Source: Brienomyrus brachyistius (lineage: Eukaryota > Chordata > Actinopteri > Osteoglossiformes > Mormyridae). Taken from it: DNA of 64,000 bases. This document shows, one piece after another, positions 53,501-64,000 of this stretch; the first letter of the stretch is position 1, and each line of letters begins with the position of its first letter. Made by a program: the position numbers and the translations under genes. Location: contig NC_064552.1 in assembly GCF_023856365.1 (NCBI RefSeq), positions 7,369,160-7,433,159 on the forward strand, written 5' to 3'. The notes under the pieces are model-generated. The model saw nothing but the letters and a program-made list of their open reading frames with translations. It did no database searches and was not told the origin of the DNA.

Positions 53501-56500
53501 ATCTTTCCTAACAAATTATCTTTCAGCATTTTTAAGCCTTGATTAAGCACTACTTTTCCTGTGTGCGTGTGTTTGTGTGTGTGTGTGTGTATGTGTGTGT
53601 GTGTAACACATGGATTTGTTCCAAGATCCTGCTGATGGAAATGGGAAACAGTGGCAGACATGCATGCCACTCACTTCCTTTCCTTTACAAAGGATGGCTC
53701 CACGTCGTCTGCAGCTATCTGGGTCCACCAATATGAAATCCATATGGAGAGGCTGCAGCGCTGTAGGGCTAGCGGCGATGGCAGCTTAGAAGAAAAACTG
53801 TGTTTGGAGCACTGCCATCTAGAGGGGGTACTGCAGAGTGCAGCATTCTGTGTCTCAGAACACAATACAATTCAATATGACGCATGCATTTCAGACATTG
53901 TTTATGTCCCTCCATATCTTAAATTTATTTGTAAATGCATGTAAAATACATTTAAATATTTTACCAGATTACTGCCCTGACCTACATGTTCTGAAGACTC
54001 TGTTACTGGTCGTTGTATTTCCTGCATGTATTATCGGGGTTTAAGAATCTACGAACCTTGTTTTGAAAGCGTGTTGTGTTGTGATTTATTTTCATCTCAT
54101 ATGTAATGGACCGTTACATTTTCTTTAGTTTATTGCGAATGTATGTGACTTTATCGCATACCCATGAAACATTAAACATATTACTTACTATCCATGTGTT
54201 GCTTTGAAGCAGAATGTGTCACTTCTGTCCTCTACCTACTGATGCTTTGTCTTTTTTTGAATATTCATCAAGCTGTTGTACTATGTTGCCAGACATTTTG
54301 TTAAAGTATCTAAATGTGTACTTGTTCTGACCAATGTTAAGCTGAAGTATAGCTATTAGTCAAACATTACATTTATTTAATGACATCCTACAAGTAAACG
54401 ATTGCGTGATGCACCAAAGGGTCAGGCAATTAGCTTTTTAGAAAATAGCTTTGGCATCCCAGTCAACAACTGAACCAACATGTTGGTCTGATTCAGGTTC
54501 TATGGCTTCTAATTTAGACCCAGACAGGAGAAAATAAAACGTTTGAATTAGGCTGTGTCTGTAAAATCTCATACTGGAAGGAATTCTATTAAGCCCTGCC
54601 CCTGTTTTGCTCTGGCAGTCACTAGCCCCGAATTTCACAGCAACAGCTTGTCTGTTTTCGGGTTAAAATAAAAAAATAAATAAATAATTGACTTGGAAGA
54701 GAGGGGGAAACAAAATTAGCTGGCTGTGGTAAGAGTCATGATTCATGTAATGGGTTAGCTGTTGAAACCATGCCTTTGGAAACGCCACAATGATATCAGA
54801 AGTTTGTGCAGTTACTGCAGGAGGAAACACTGTGCAGCCAATAGGGATCCTTGTGTTTGATTCCTTGAGTGTTTGAGGATTATTAAGCAAAAGAATCAGG
54901 GAGAGAATCGATCAGTTCCAAACAGTGGTTGAGCAACCAATAAGCAGAAGCAGTCTCTTACAATAGGAGCCCGGGGTCTGTCTCGACGTGACCCCTCACC
55001 GTATCACAGTGGCTGCCCTTCTACGGCGTGTTAATGTCTGCCCTCCTCAAGTGGCGGGGTCCCCCGCTGCGCCTCTGCATATTGCGCCCCCGCTGTCATT
55101 ATGCGAGTCTATGTTCCCGCAGCGGCTGGGAGAATGAGCAAATCCCCCAGAATGACCGGTGACGGGTTCCTTGCGGTCCAGGCAGGAGATGCAGGCCGTC
55201 CCAACACAGGAGAGGCTCGCCGGACTCTTTAGCCTGACTCTCGTAATCAGACAAAGACATACCAGTCTGAATAACAAAGCCCCATGCTTAAATAAATCAG
55301 CTATTTAAAGTAATTGAATTTGCATTTTATTGCGTTTGACATATATAATGTCGCTACAAAACTCACTTATCCCACGAAAACTACATATAGTTCTCTGCCT
55401 TTTTTTAAATGTTTGTTTCCTTCTCATGCATCTTATTTGGCTGCATATTTTCACCGGTAGGTCACACAATGGTAGGCACCGTTAAGTAAAAGAAGCCAAT
55501 CTCAGGGTTTTAAGAAAGGGACAATAAAAAAGAAATGACTAACAACTGTCAGCAAGTAATGAGTGCTGGCAATAAACTGTGACGCTCTCCAGTTGGCAAG
55601 CGCTGGGGAGAAAGTAAGCCAAGGATAAATTGATTGTCTGTAACTATTTAAATGCAACATTTAGCTGTGATTTATGCAAAGAAGAATGGTATTATGTGGG
55701 AACATTTTCCAAGTGTAGCAGCTTGCAACAATTTAAGTTATATTGGGGAAAAACCACTGAAATGAATGTTTGAATGCGCTCCATAATGAAATGGATATAT
55801 TTTTTTTATATGGAATAAATTGGCTCACAAACCGATAATAAATTCTAATCGTATCACGAGACTCTAGTCCTTTCATAGTAAAGATTTCACAAATATTTCA
55901 GGAAGAGGGATGAAGAAAGGATAGAATTACAGAAACCAATTCATGAAGCCTGGGAATATTTGTTTGATCTAGATCACAATAACTGTGGACGGTATAGGCC
56001 TATGTATACTTTATGAAATGTCTAAATTTCCCAAAGTAGTGGTGAATGAGCCAGTGTACTGTATTATTTGATTGATGCTGTTGGTGAATTATCATTGCAA
56101 AGCTTAAGAGATGGTATTTTAACTCTAGGGATAGTTCCATTAAACTGTACAGTATGAATCGTGTTTTTTCAATTGTTTGTTTTTTAAAAAATTCGTTATC
56201 TACTAGGATTATTTCTTTACTATGTACTTGTGCTGCTAATGACAATTTGCAGTATATTTGAACGACAAAGAAATTTAGCTACTTCTGTTTTTTTTTTTAC
56301 TAAAAACATACACAACTGAATCACTTTTCACAAAGCTCAACACTTTGATATATGTATTCATTGGAAATTTAGTGTCCCTCCATGATACTTGTCTCATAAG
56401 TAATAATAGTACGTTTCTAAGCATGTACTGGGAGTTGATGGCAAGTGGTTGAACTGGTATGTGAGAGAGAAATATAGAAACAATTGCAATGAGTACAAAT

Positions 56501-56915
56501 GAGGCCTGTGTCTCATGAATGATCATAACAACTTTGGATCATTCGCTTTACATGATGATTTAGTTGCGTTTAACACTCATGGTGCATTTTTAGACGTCTA
56601 AATTACAGGCCTGCCAAATGGTGTGTCTGTCTGCGGTGACATGTGTGTAACCTCTGCGGTCTTTGTTTCAATGCGGTGTCTTTCCTAATGGATGCCAACT
56701 GTCATTCCTTCCAGTTTTAATGGGCAAAGAAGTCACAATTTTACTAATACCCCCTATGTTGCCGCCCCCCCGCCCCAGTCCATTGCCTGCACTACACTGG
56801 TTTCATTCTCATACACCCACAGTAACAAGAAAGTGAATTCCTGATAGTAGTTTGTTAAGCTGTATGAATCATCACTGACAATTTCGATATATACAAATAT
56901 GTTTATACAAACATA
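50530..56915. other. Gene-poor region with microsatellites and possible CNEs
   Basis: No supported gene. Contains (ATTC)n at 51,603-51,625, a TG-rich tract at 53,561-53,604 and a long G run near 53,390-53,405. The blocks at 52,240-52,520 (AAGTCTCAGATTGCCAAGAC) and 55,490-55,740 (CAGTTGGCAAGCGCTGGGGA) are unique and balanced in composition, so they are candidates for conserved non-coding sequence. The open frame at 53,651-53,944 has no recognisable domain. Confidence 0.3.
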
Positions 56916-56922
56916 CATCAAG

Positions 56923-57247
56923 CAATGTGGTGGTGCAGTGGTTGTCACTGTTGCCTCACACCTCTGGGACCTGGGTTTGAGTCTCCACCCTGGTTTCACG
57001 TGTGTGGAGTTTGCATGTTCTCCCTGTGTCATTGTGGGGTTTCCTCTCAGTTCACCCACACAGTCAAAAAACACGCTAAGGTGAACTGGAGTTACCAAGT
57101 TGTCTGTACCTATGAACGGCATGTGTTCCCTGCATTGGCTCCCCATCCTGGGTTGTTCCCTGCCTTGTGCCTGTAGCCTCCAGGATGGGCTCTGGACACC
57201 CAAGACGCTGAATAGAACAAATGGGTACAGAAAATGAACGGATTGAA
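56923..57247 (+). mobile_element. tRNA-derived SINE
   Basis: The head has an A-box-like TGGTGCAGTGG at 56,931 and a B box GGTTTGAGTC at 56,974-56,983, 43 bases apart, as in a tRNA-type Pol III promoter. The body follows with GTGTGGAGTTTGCATGTTCT, GGGGTTTCCTC and CAGTCAAAAAACACGC. The tail region has CCCATCCTGGGTTGTTCCCT and CCTCCAGGATGGGCTCTGGA. This is the order of the widespread fish SINE whose tail normally ends in GGAT units; here the tail has decayed to AAAATGAACGGATTG. Confidence 0.85.
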
Positions 57248-57249
57248 AA

Positions 57250-58755
57250 ATATATGTCCCATTCAGTGTGGTTTCCAGAGTCACATTCGGTATTTAGTCT
57301 TCTTGACTGTAATATGGAGACAGTTCATAGGATGTATTTCATAATTGCATTTGTCAATATTAACACCATCTTACAACAAATCTGCTAACAATGCAGGGTT
57401 GAATCCATGATGCTTGGGTTGTCCCAGATTATTTATTTTGGTATGTTTGAGTCTCTTGACTGTGAACAGCTCAATGGCAAATCAGTACTGGTATGGCAAG
57501 GGCTGACCCCCTCTCCCCCCTGAGGCTGAAGATTAATTTCCCTTTACACACAATACCACAGTAAAGGGATTCATATTTACTTCGCATGTGTTAGCGATTA
57601 CTAATTAGCTTTGGGCAGGTGTTCTGGTTATGCTGAAGAGTGCAAAGCTTGGCCCAGATACCACAGGCCATACAATTAAAATTTATAATGTGTTTGTTTT
57701 TCAATGCAAAAATGTCTTTGGTGAACCGAAACTACTCAGTGGCAGACAAACAAATGATTAGATAAAAAACACTTCAAACGATTCTGTATTAAGAAATTAG
57801 TACCTTGCGTATGGTAAATAAAACATTATAATAAACCAGACAAATCTGCTTTTTCCTAAGATGCTTTTACAATTTTATAGTCTCCCCACATCAACAAAAA
57901 CTGAAGGAACAATCATGACGGTAATTGTTGTTGTGCCTTTTCTTTTATGGTATAACATCATTAACTGCAGATGGTTGTGCAGAATTTATGGGTCTTCCTT
58001 GTTTTGCAGGGCCTTGTGCTAGTTAGTCATACAATAATGGAACAAATTTTTCAGGACAATTTAGAATGTTTTTTTTCCACAATAATAACCAAAGCAAATG
58101 GCTTTCTCTTATATTGCTCAACCGTTTTTGTATAAAATGCAAAATAATAGCTTTAGTGGACTGATATGAGCAATGAAAAACAAGACTAGGTTCAACTGAC
58201 AAATTTGTCAGCTACAACATGACTCCTGCATTTGCATTGTAAGTTGATATATAAGTAGCTGGCTTGATTGCCTTCTCTGTTATTTAACAATGTAGCCGTT
58301 TCAAACCTGATAGATTAGTGTGATGTCAGACACACAGTTCAAACTCATCTATGCTTATCTTCAGGTCACAACACTCGCTATAGCGAATATTTTTTTTCAG
58401 AAGCAGCATTTCACACATGTTACTCATGTACTGTGTGGCTTGCAAACCCTCAGTAAAACATATGAACATCAGGTATTTTTTGGGGCAAAAATGCCATATA
58501 AATGACAGACTCATTTGTCAGTGCACTGTATACTTATAGTTGCCTCTAATTGCATCTACACACTGTCTGTCTGTTGTCAACCTGTCCTTGTGATGTACGT
58601 AGTAAAAGCTAGGTGACAAAGTGAATTGACCAAACATGAAACAACACACATCCCATACCAGGAGTCCTGTGCCTTGTGTCCTGTGCTTCCTGTGACCCTC
58701 TCCAGATTCACAACCTGCACTGAATAAGCAGGAAACACAAACATGTGGCGAAACT
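57250..58755. other. Intergenic, nothing recognised
   Basis: AT-rich unique sequence without coding or repeat signatures. Confidence 0.5.
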
Positions 58756-58760
58756 GCAAA

Positions 58761-58807
58761 TAGATAGATAGATAGATAGATAGATAGCTAGATAGATAGA
58801 TAGATAG
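58761..58807. repeat. (GATA)n microsatellite, left array
   Basis: About twelve units with one GCTA variant, ending directly at the TG of a solo LTR. Confidence 0.95.
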
Positions 58808-59117
58808 TGTCACGCCCTGCATCCCTACCCCTCTTGTTCTCTCCCAAGAATCTGTAAGAATCTGTCTTACCTCTCGTTTCAGCCCTCGTGACTCACTGCA
58901 GCTGCCTCTCGTCTGTTCCCTTGTTAGTCACGTATAAGACTGTCTCCTAGTCCTGTGCTCCCTAATCCGGTCATTGATGTTATCCCAGTATGTGCTTTGC
59001 TGCCTTTCCTTTAGCTAGTTGTGCCTTGTTTGACCCCACATGGTCTGTTTAGTTTGCTCCGCTCCCTTATTGTTTGCTCTTACACCGGGTCCTGCCTCCT
59101 ATGTATTCGGCTCATGA
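58808..59117 (+). repeat. Solo LTR lying between two GATA arrays
   Basis: Starts TGTCACGCCCTGC exactly at the end of the left GATA array. A TATAAG motif at 58,933 is followed 38 bases later by TCATTGATGTT at 58,971, the same motif as in the LTRs at 10,783 and 14,071. C/T-rich sequence continues to CTCATGA, close to the usual GTGACA end, immediately before the right GATA array. Confidence 0.65.
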
Positions 59118-59119
59118 TT

Positions 59120-59225
<106 letters not shown>

Positions 59226-59229
59226 AAAA

Positions 59230-60810
59230 TGCAATATGTGAGTCCTCGCTATCGTGTGTGCAGTCTTCTAAATGGAACAAATAAGTGAACTGTTCACAAT
59301 GGCTGGCTTTTACTGAATAGAAAAATGTCAAAATAGTTTTAATATGCCAGTCAGACAAAATATGCTGCTGAATATGTCTACTGCTTGCTTACAAGTCTTG
59401 TGTGTAATAAAGTTTGATGCCATAATTAAAATTAATTGATGCAATGCATGCAAGGGCCACAAAGCAGCTTAGATACATAATTACACATATCTAGATGAGC
59501 TTGTGCTTCTCTGCAGTTAAATAAGTAATCCGGACTGCCTGTCAGACCACACAATGGCTAATCCGTGTTGGGTGTCACTTAGGGCAAAACTGTAGTTAAC
59601 TTTTCTGGGTGTGATTAATGAGATTAACTACTCAGATTGTGGGAAATATATTGAAATCTTACAGATTTGCAGCTGCTTTGATCTTTTACAAAACAGCACT
59701 TGTACATCCCAAATGTACTTCCCAGGACTTATATACTAACGCAACTGCAACTGTAAGGGAGGATGGTTACACTATTGGTAAATGAATAAATGAGGGCTAT
59801 TTCTTGCCATTCTCATCGATGAAACCTCAAACAGATATAACGATATAAAGTAAAAATAAAACAATCAGGTGTTGTTGATGACCTTCCAGAGTTAGCCGTC
59901 CTTATTTTTCACATTTCATATATTGAATCCAATTCCGCTGCTAGGTTGGCTTTGTTCTAAATTGAAGAAATAAACCAAGGCTTTGTAATATCTCTGAATA
60001 AAAACTGTCTTCTGTCAGCAAGACATTGTGAAATTTAAATCCCCATCTGTAAAGCAGAGATTCATTCTGGTCAAAGACACAGAATTCCCCAGGGGCTCTA
60101 CAAACTACTTGTTTTAAATTTCTGGTTATGCTCCAGTTAGTTTTTTTTTCCTATGGTCTCTATGGTAACATATTAAAAATGTATACAAAAATGTATACAT
60201 TCTAGAAATTTGCAATGATCCAGAACATAAACAGAAAAAAGGTCAGAAAATGCAGGTGTAAATGGTGAGTACAAAAAAGTATGCAGAACTAGATGCAATT
60301 TCTAGCTGATGTTGAACAATTAGCGAAAACCCCATTCGGATGTCACATACTGAATTGCATCTCCATTAAACCGTGCAAAGGAGAGCTCTGTTTCACCCTG
60401 ACCTACTAATAAACATGCTCATTTTACAAGGAGGCTTCATTTACAAGGAAGTTTCTCTGGCAAGTCTGCAACTGGGCAGTATTAGTGACCTTACTTTGCG
60501 GCCATGGTCAAAACCCTTGAAGGGTTTAAAAGACGTTTCAGCTGGAATATCTACTCTTAATGCTGAAACTGGAATGTAGTTGTCTGTGTAAAGCCTGGAA
60601 GCTGAAAAAAGCCAGTGAACACTGTGTTGCACTGAGTGTCCCAGCGTCACGCTCCATCATTCTCGATGGAAAGCTTGATTTAATTGGAACAATACTGACA
60701 GGGTATACCGGGTTGATTTTCAGACTGTATCTACTTGAGTTTAACATTTGGCAATACAATCAGTACAAGCTGTACTTTGGAAAAAATATTTATAGTTTTC
60801 TGGTAGGTTC
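59230..60810. other. Intergenic, nothing recognised
   Basis: AT-rich sequence; overlapping short open frames near 60.4-60.8 kb lack any family motif. Confidence 0.5.
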
Positions 60811-60814
60811 CTAT

Positions 60815-60930
60815 AACTTCCATCCACCCTATCCATCAGTCTATCCTGGACAGGCAGCATAGGGCACGAAGCAGGGGTACCTCCAGGAAACCATGCCAGT
60901 CCATCACAGGGCACCTACAAACACACACAA
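60815..60930 (-). mobile_element. SINE-like 3' fragment
   Basis: On the minus strand: GTGCCCTGTGATGGACTGGC, CTTCGTGCCCTATGCTGCC and a GGATGGAAG end, the same 3' module as at 17,150. Confidence 0.55.
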
Positions 60931-60934
60931 GATC

Positions 60935-63900
60935 TCACAGTTTAAATCAGCCTAGCTATAGATTTTTGAACAGGAAACATGCATGCGGTTCGGTATATTT
61001 TACAATGTTATACGTGGCAATGGGAGGCATTAATAATTATTTTTAATGCTGGAGCTTCTTGTAAAAGTACAGGCTAAGCAACATCTTGTATTTAAGCATG
61101 CATCCACCAGAAATCTGCATCCTTACATATTTAAATATACATGTAATGACACCTTTTTGTCACTTGTGGTGTTGTAAATGACATATCTGTCATTAGCCAG
61201 AATGAAATTTGCCACAACTGAAGGACTGGAAAGTGTATTTAAGGCAAAGGCTGCTGGAGATTCTCATGACTGTGGCCAAAGTTCAAAGACACTCAGAAAT
61301 ATGTCAGGCATTTTGTGGAGAACTCGACGACTTAGAATGATCCTACATAGCATTTTTCTAACAACCTTAGAGCACACATTCTTAGTATATTTAATGTAAA
61401 ATGCATGAATTACAAGTTATGGCAAATGGTTCAAGTTATAAATCTAGATACGCAAACATTTACTGAGGTTCATGGAAATATGCTACAATAAATAATGTTT
61501 TTTGCATCCTTTTTAAAATATGTGGAAATTTTCCAGCGTTAACATGCTAAACAAAAAATAACCATTGTCAAATTTCTCTGCCATTTTACAATTCACTCGG
61601 GTTTTTTTTTCAAATGTTATTCCAGCAAAATTGCCTTAGCATAATAATACTGCATAATTAGATTTATTTCATACACAACAATTAGAAAAAAGTGTAGCGA
61701 TTTCTCAGTGGGTTTGGCAGTGATAGAATCTTTAAAGGCATCCTTATAGGAGAGACAGCTTACTGATGCTAAATGAACAGCTTTTTGGATTTCTAATAGC
61801 GATGAAAAGAGGTCGATTTTCATTAGGTTTCCATTGTCAAAAAGTTAAATTTAGCGTCTCGTTTCCATAATCCCACAGGCTAATGGAGAAGGAGGATCCC
61901 GTCTAATGTTAAGGATACCAGGCCATCCCATTGTGTACATCAGAGTAACTATCACAGCACTGACATTTTGTATTGCTGACAAGGCAGAAAGTTGTCTGGG
62001 TCACAGAGCCACCTGGCACCAGTAGTAATGAGCTATTTTGTGTGGAGCCTCCGCAGTGCACCAATGACAATGGCTCTGCTGAAACGCACGTCGCGCAATG
62101 ACAGGCCAATCATCTGGCAACAAAGCAGCGTAATTTGTGAGGACCTCACTCGGAGGGTTAGGGCATGTAATTAAGACCAAGACAGGGGAAGACACAGCAG
62201 ACTCTTGATGACAGATATCAGCTGACTACTCTATGGACCTTGTTATTCCCCCCTGGTCCTCTGGAACCTGCAGCACCGCAATTGGAGGAACTGGCTTTGA
62301 GTTCATCATAAAAAGGCCTATTAAATGGCCTGGCTAGTGGCTCCATGGGAATGCGCAGGGGAGCCGGCAACAGATATCATATGCAGGTCAATCCACTGTG
62401 GGAAAAATGATCGAATCGGTCAAAACAGAAAATTGCTACCAGCCATCTGTTCAGCCATTGCTAACGTTAGCTATGATTCAGCAGAGCATTCTGCATTAAT
62501 CCACATGTTTCATGTGCCGATTAAAAGTTTGAGGAGGTTACAATCCCACAACAAGCAGAAAACAATTTCTATGTTTTCAAATAGTGAATAAGTGTATTCA
62601 TTTTTATTTTAAATATATTGTTTTTCAGTTTTTCTCTCGTTCAATTTCAGCAGTTTTTGAAGCAATACGATTACTATACAATTCAAAACAAACTAACCAT
62701 TAAAGCACCAGTTTTATAGACAACACACACTGCCCCAGGACTTGGATTCATGAAAACTAAGTTCCTATTCTATTCTAGCATTGTCCCAAAATGGAAACAT
62801 ATATATTGAACCCAAGATTAATTAATTTACTATTCTAAGTAAGAATGTTCCATTTATGCAGTACATTCTAGAGTCAGTGGGTCTCCATTAAAAGTGATCA
62901 AAGTAATCAGAAGTAATTCAAAGCTGTCATGCTTCCTCAGGACAAATGCAGTCTAAGTGAGTCTAAGTTATTATTTGTTCTAGCTCTTTTGTTAGACGTT
63001 CATTAAAGTTATTAAATCAATTCATTATTTATTCCCCAGTACAAAGACTTTGAAACCAACATGACAATATGGTGACAACCTGTACTTGTTATATGGATGA
63101 CTAGTGATCCAATTAGATAGACGACGATAGACAGATGGACATAAAAGCAGGGTTAAGGTTTCTGGGGTAATTTAATGGATAACATGAAGACATGAGAACA
63201 TACGCAGTGATAGAAACACAAGTCAGAAAATAATCACTGGGCTACAGTCTTTCAGGGTTATCGGCCTAAAATTCTAAAAAACTGTAAGCAATGCCTGATT
63301 TACTCTGAAAATACTAGGTCATCAGTGGCTTTCTGTCCAAATAATGACTTCAATAATGCAATTAAGAACATTTGTATGCTAAAAAAACCAGATGTTCTTG
63401 CAAATAAGTGGACCAATGTGCACCATCAAATGATTATAATCATTTATTTGTTTGTTTTACCCTTTTTTATTTTCCAGGGCTTATTCTGTAGCATTGAACG
63501 ACTACTGTGGTAGTTAAGGTTGGGATAAGTTAACGTATATACAGCATTTTCACCAGAGTAAATGGAGGCTCAAACAGCGTGGTCAGCTGACATTTCCAGC
63601 ACTACGATCAGTTCTGGCACATTAACCTCAGCTGGAGTCTTATCGACAGAAAAAATAAGCAGGACAGTTCTGTGAAATTCTGCGAGATTCCAGCTGAGGC
63701 GATCATGTCAGCTGACAGTTCTGTGGTTCCGTGCTTGGATCTGCGCCAGATCTCGCATGTTCTCTGCATGTTTCCGTGTTACGCACGTTTCTCGATGACT
63801 CCAAAATGCTCCAGACATGCATGTCTGTGAATTCCCCTGTCGTCAGTTTGCATCCCATTAAGGTGGTATGCTGTCTCTTGCCATGTGTTTCGCAGGACGA

Positions 63901-64000
63901 GTTCCAGAACTGGCCATGACTAACCTGTTATTCAGTCAAGATTCAGTATTCATGTGCTGACACACAAAGGATTTATATCCTGTTCTGGTTAAATCTTGAC
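60935..64000. other. Intergenic; candidate CNE at 61.88-62.48 kb
   Basis: No gene supported. The 61,880-62,480 block is unique and compositionally balanced, with TAGTAATGAGCTATTTTGTG, GCGCAATGACAGGCCAATCA and AAGCAGCGTAATTTGTGAGG, i.e. clustered TAAT and CCAAT-like cores. This fits the look of a developmental enhancer but is unproven. The last 400 bases contain an acceptor-like TTTCGCAG near 63,895 followed by a seven-codon open end, which is too little to call. Confidence 0.3.

Noticed and set aside
53651..53944. 97-codon plus-strand open frame
   Set aside because: No recognisable family or splice boundaries; overlapping frames of similar length exist on both strands.
63895..63919. Acceptor-like TTTCGCAG followed by DEFQNWP and a stop
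   Set aside because: Seven codons at the window edge are too few to distinguish a terminal exon from chance.

Overview
This window is vertebrate nuclear DNA, almost certainly from a ray-finned (teleost-type) fish. It is AT-rich and intron-rich. It carries fish-typical repeats: an L2/Maui-like LINE, a tRNA-derived SINE, hAT-type MITEs, a Tc1 remnant, gypsy-like LTR elements and GATA/GGAT/TG microsatellites. The two recognisable host genes are vertebrate-specific. Most open frames longer than 60 codons are chance or repeat-derived; the real genes are split into short exons and were found from splice sites and family motifs.

Layout. (1) 1-1.1 kb, minus strand: a complete four-exon CXC chemokine gene (CXCL9/10/11-like, ELR-negative, 110 aa) with a TATA box and an AU-rich element downstream of the stop. 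(2) 2-9.1 kb: transposon graveyard (THAP-domain scrap, LINE reverse-transcriptase scrap, gypsy-like polyprotein scrap on the minus strand, a perfect hAT MITE with 8-bp target duplication, and a 70-bp satellite). (3) 10,783-14,358: a young, structurally complete non-autonomous LTR retrotransposon. It has a 5-bp target duplication, near-identical LTRs, and a 960-codon proline-rich repeat ORF in place of gag-pol. Its primer-binding site is an exact 11-nt complement of the predicted 5' end of its own RNA, which is the Tf1/sushi self-priming arrangement. (4) 14.4-38 kb: mostly non-coding, with a dead L2 LINE, MITEs, a Tc1 scrap, a solo LTR, and several unique blocks that look like candidate conserved non-coding elements.

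(5) 38,324-44,544, plus strand: four coding exons of a calcyon/NSG-family gene, best matched to caly (188 aa, single-pass neuronal vesicle protein). Intron 3 (5.1 kb) holds MITEs and a 26-bp minisatellite. A long AT-rich stretch follows that may be 3' UTR (candidate poly(A) signals near 45,757 and 48,919). (6) 49-64 kb: largely gene-free, with CpG-rich blocks near 49.6 and 50.2-50.6 kb, one possible but unassigned first coding exon (50,417-50,529), a SINE, and a solo LTR of the same broad type as the 10.8-kb element lying between two GATA arrays.

The chemokine and caly share no pathway; they are simply neighbours. The most unusual object is the LTR element. Two other LTRs in the window share its promoter layout (TATA motif, then TCATTGA 36-38 bp downstream), which suggests the predicted RNA start, and with it self-priming, is conserved across the families. 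All assignments rest on reading the sequence and on remembered family features; no database search was run.
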